From assembly GCA_003344405.1 (NCBI GenBank), contig NOWV01000377.1:1-31310 (forward strand): a DNA stretch of 31,310 nucleotides, read 5' to 3'. Source of the stretch: Trichoplax sp. H2. Lineage: Eukaryota > Placozoa > Uniplacotomia > Trichoplacea. Shown one piece after another: positions 30,409 to 31,310 of this stretch. The position numbers and the translations under genes are program-made. Below the pieces are notes generated by a model. The model saw nothing but the letters and a program-made list of their open reading frames with translations. It made no database searches and was not told where the DNA came from. Position 1 is the first letter of the stretch; each line of letters opens with the position of its first letter.

Positions 30409-30474
30409 AGTATAACAAGTTGGGATAGCTTTCCTATAAAATCTAGCTTCTGTAATTTGTTATTTTGCAGAATT
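30409..30474 (-). CDS. Receptor D LRR exon 5
   Basis: 66 nt, acceptor TGTAG, donor GTAAGT, reading ILQNNKLQKLDFIGKLSQ then LVI. Confidence 0.88.
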
Positions 30475-30661
30475 CTACACAATAAAAATATAACAAGTTA
30501 TTTGGGACTTTCGAAGCGCAGCCCAGTTGCTATATCAATATTTCGTTGTCAAATCTATAATCAATTAAATAGTTACTCCGACTCAAGTATTTCTATCGCA
30601 AGCACTTTATTAATTCATATTTGCGAGATAAAATAAAGGACGTACTGTATATTAAACTTAC

Positions 30662-30733
30662 AACGACTGTAACTCTGAGAGCGGTTCTAGTGCCTTCGTA
30701 TCAATATTAGACAGCATATTAGAAGAGATGTTT
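30662..30733 (-). CDS. Receptor D LRR exon 4
   Basis: 72 nt, acceptor CATAG, donor GTAAGT, reading NISSNMLSNIDTKALEPL then SELQS. Confidence 0.87.
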
Positions 30734-30878
30734 CTATGGAATATAAATAGCGATTAGTAAGTATGAAAATTAATAAAGACATTTTTGAAATTTCTTATTA
30801 AAATAGAGTTTAAATTAGATCACATTCAAGCATTAGGTAAGTTTTTTTTTAGCGAACTCATCAGATGGAAATACTTAC

Positions 30879-30950
30879 AATGATTGCAGATTACTGTAGT
30901 TAGACATAATAAAAGAATCTTTAACACTTTTGATGTTACTATAACGATTG
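30879..30950 (-). CDS. Receptor D LRR exon 3
   Basis: 72 nt, acceptor ACAAG, donor GTAAGT, reading NRYSNIKSVKDSFIMSNY then SNLQS. Confidence 0.85.
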
Positions 30951-31095
30951 CTTGTTAGATCACTGGTAGGAAATAAAGCATCGAAATTGTTAAGAAAAAT
31001 AAAGAGAGATGATAAGGTTAAAGTTGAATTGAACTAAATATATTTGTGCGAGTTAAATATATTAATTTCAGGAGAATTCATAAATTTACACTTAC

Positions 31096-31167
31096 AGGTG
31101 GGCTAAATTCAAAAGTGTAGAAAAATTGAGCGGATTTGATTCATGTAATTTATTGTAAGATAGATTA
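31096..31167 (-). CDS. Receptor D LRR exon 2
   Basis: 72 nt, acceptor AATAG, donor GTAAGT, reading NLSYNKLHESNPLNFSTL then LNLAH. Confidence 0.87.
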
Positions 31168-31278
31168 CTATTTTATACCAAGTTCACAGAAGATTATATG
31201 ATATTGATATTTGATATTCATATTGATATGATGTTGATATAGTTGGAACATAAATGATAAAAAATTGATCAGACTTAC

Positions 31279-31310
31279 AATATTGACTATAAACTTGATA
31301 ATTCACAATC
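31279..31310 (-). CDS. Receptor D LRR exon 1 in window (partial, with in-frame TAG)
   Basis: It runs off the right edge. The donor GTAAGT (31273-31278) and the phase fit the series, and the reading CELSSL-stop-SIL has the L..L..L spacing of an LRR end, but a TAG sits at 31287-31289 where a residue should be. Either the 5' part of this gene is broken, the exon is skipped, or it is a base error. Confidence 0.5.

Larger units (their letters stand above)
21892..31310 (-). other. Receptor D: LGR/RXFP-like gene, 20 LRR exons plus one 7TM exon (5' end outside window)
   Basis: Twenty short exons and one large exon form a continuous minus-strand gene. All complete LRR exons are 66, 69, 72, 75, 78 or 81 nt and all introns are phase 2, with GTAAGN or GTGAGT donors. 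The rebuilt junction codons are 14 Leu, 4 Ile and 2 Phe, which matches the final hydrophobic of each repeat. Predicted role: cell-surface receptor with extracellular LRR ligand-binding domain and a Gs/Gi-type 7TM module (family knowledge). Signal peptide, and any LDL-receptor class A module that would mark an RXFP, lie beyond 31310. Vertebrate RXFPs carry about 10 LRRs and LGR4-6 about 17, so this repeat number is high. Solo LTRs lie in two introns. Confidence 0.85.

Noticed and set aside
1-31310. tRNA, rRNA, CRISPR or bacterial operon features
   Set aside because: None of the diagnostic patterns was seen on either strand.

Overview
This window comes from an animal (metazoan) nuclear genome. 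It is very AT-rich, has no bacterial gene layout, and its main content is split genes on the minus strand with GT-AG introns. The genes encode leucine-rich-repeat G-protein-coupled receptors of the LGR/relaxin-receptor (RXFP-like) kind: a chain of 66-81 nt exons, each one leucine-rich repeat (LRR), followed by one large exon holding a hinge and all seven transmembrane helices. Short introns and low GC would fit a placozoan, cnidarian or another AT-rich invertebrate, but the species cannot be settled from sequence alone. Layout (genes read right to left): (1) 1-2078, receptor copy A, broken by a solo LTR and a frameshift. (2) 2099-5725, a contig with two LRR exons, one complete and one partial solo LTR, and a segment (4401-5725) repeated at 6761-8094. 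(3) 5746-6760, upstream exons of copy A; its first 223 bases repeat the last 223 bases before the first gap, so copy A probably continues here. (4) 6761-14310, largely non-coding, with a solo LTR at 12252-12871. (5) 14897-15862, copy B, the 3' half of a receptor reading back into the same LTR found in copy A. (6) 15883-20776, copy C, without that LTR, with LRR exons and a different solo LTR in an intron. (7) 21892-31310, receptor D, the best-preserved gene: one 7TM exon plus twenty LRR exons (the outermost cut by the window edge), with two solo LTRs in its introns. In D every LRR exon is a multiple of three and every intron is phase 2, so the exons join in one frame. Each of the 20 junction codons becomes Leu (14), Ile (4) or Phe (2), exactly the residue expected at the last hydrophobic position of the repeat. 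This is strong internal evidence for the gene model. Expected function, from the family: a plasma-membrane receptor whose LRR ectodomain binds a peptide or glycoprotein ligand and whose 7TM part couples to G proteins. The second theme is a family of roughly 0.5-0.63 kb TG...CA elements with 5-bp target-site duplications, TATA-like and AATAAA motifs and a stem-loop near the 3' end, best explained as solo LTRs of an LTR retrotransposon. They sit in a coding exon, next to a splice donor, and in introns, and two have matching empty sites inside the window. Four 20-N gaps are flanked by overlapping near-identical sequence, so part of the apparent tandem duplication may be haplotype redundancy in the assembly.
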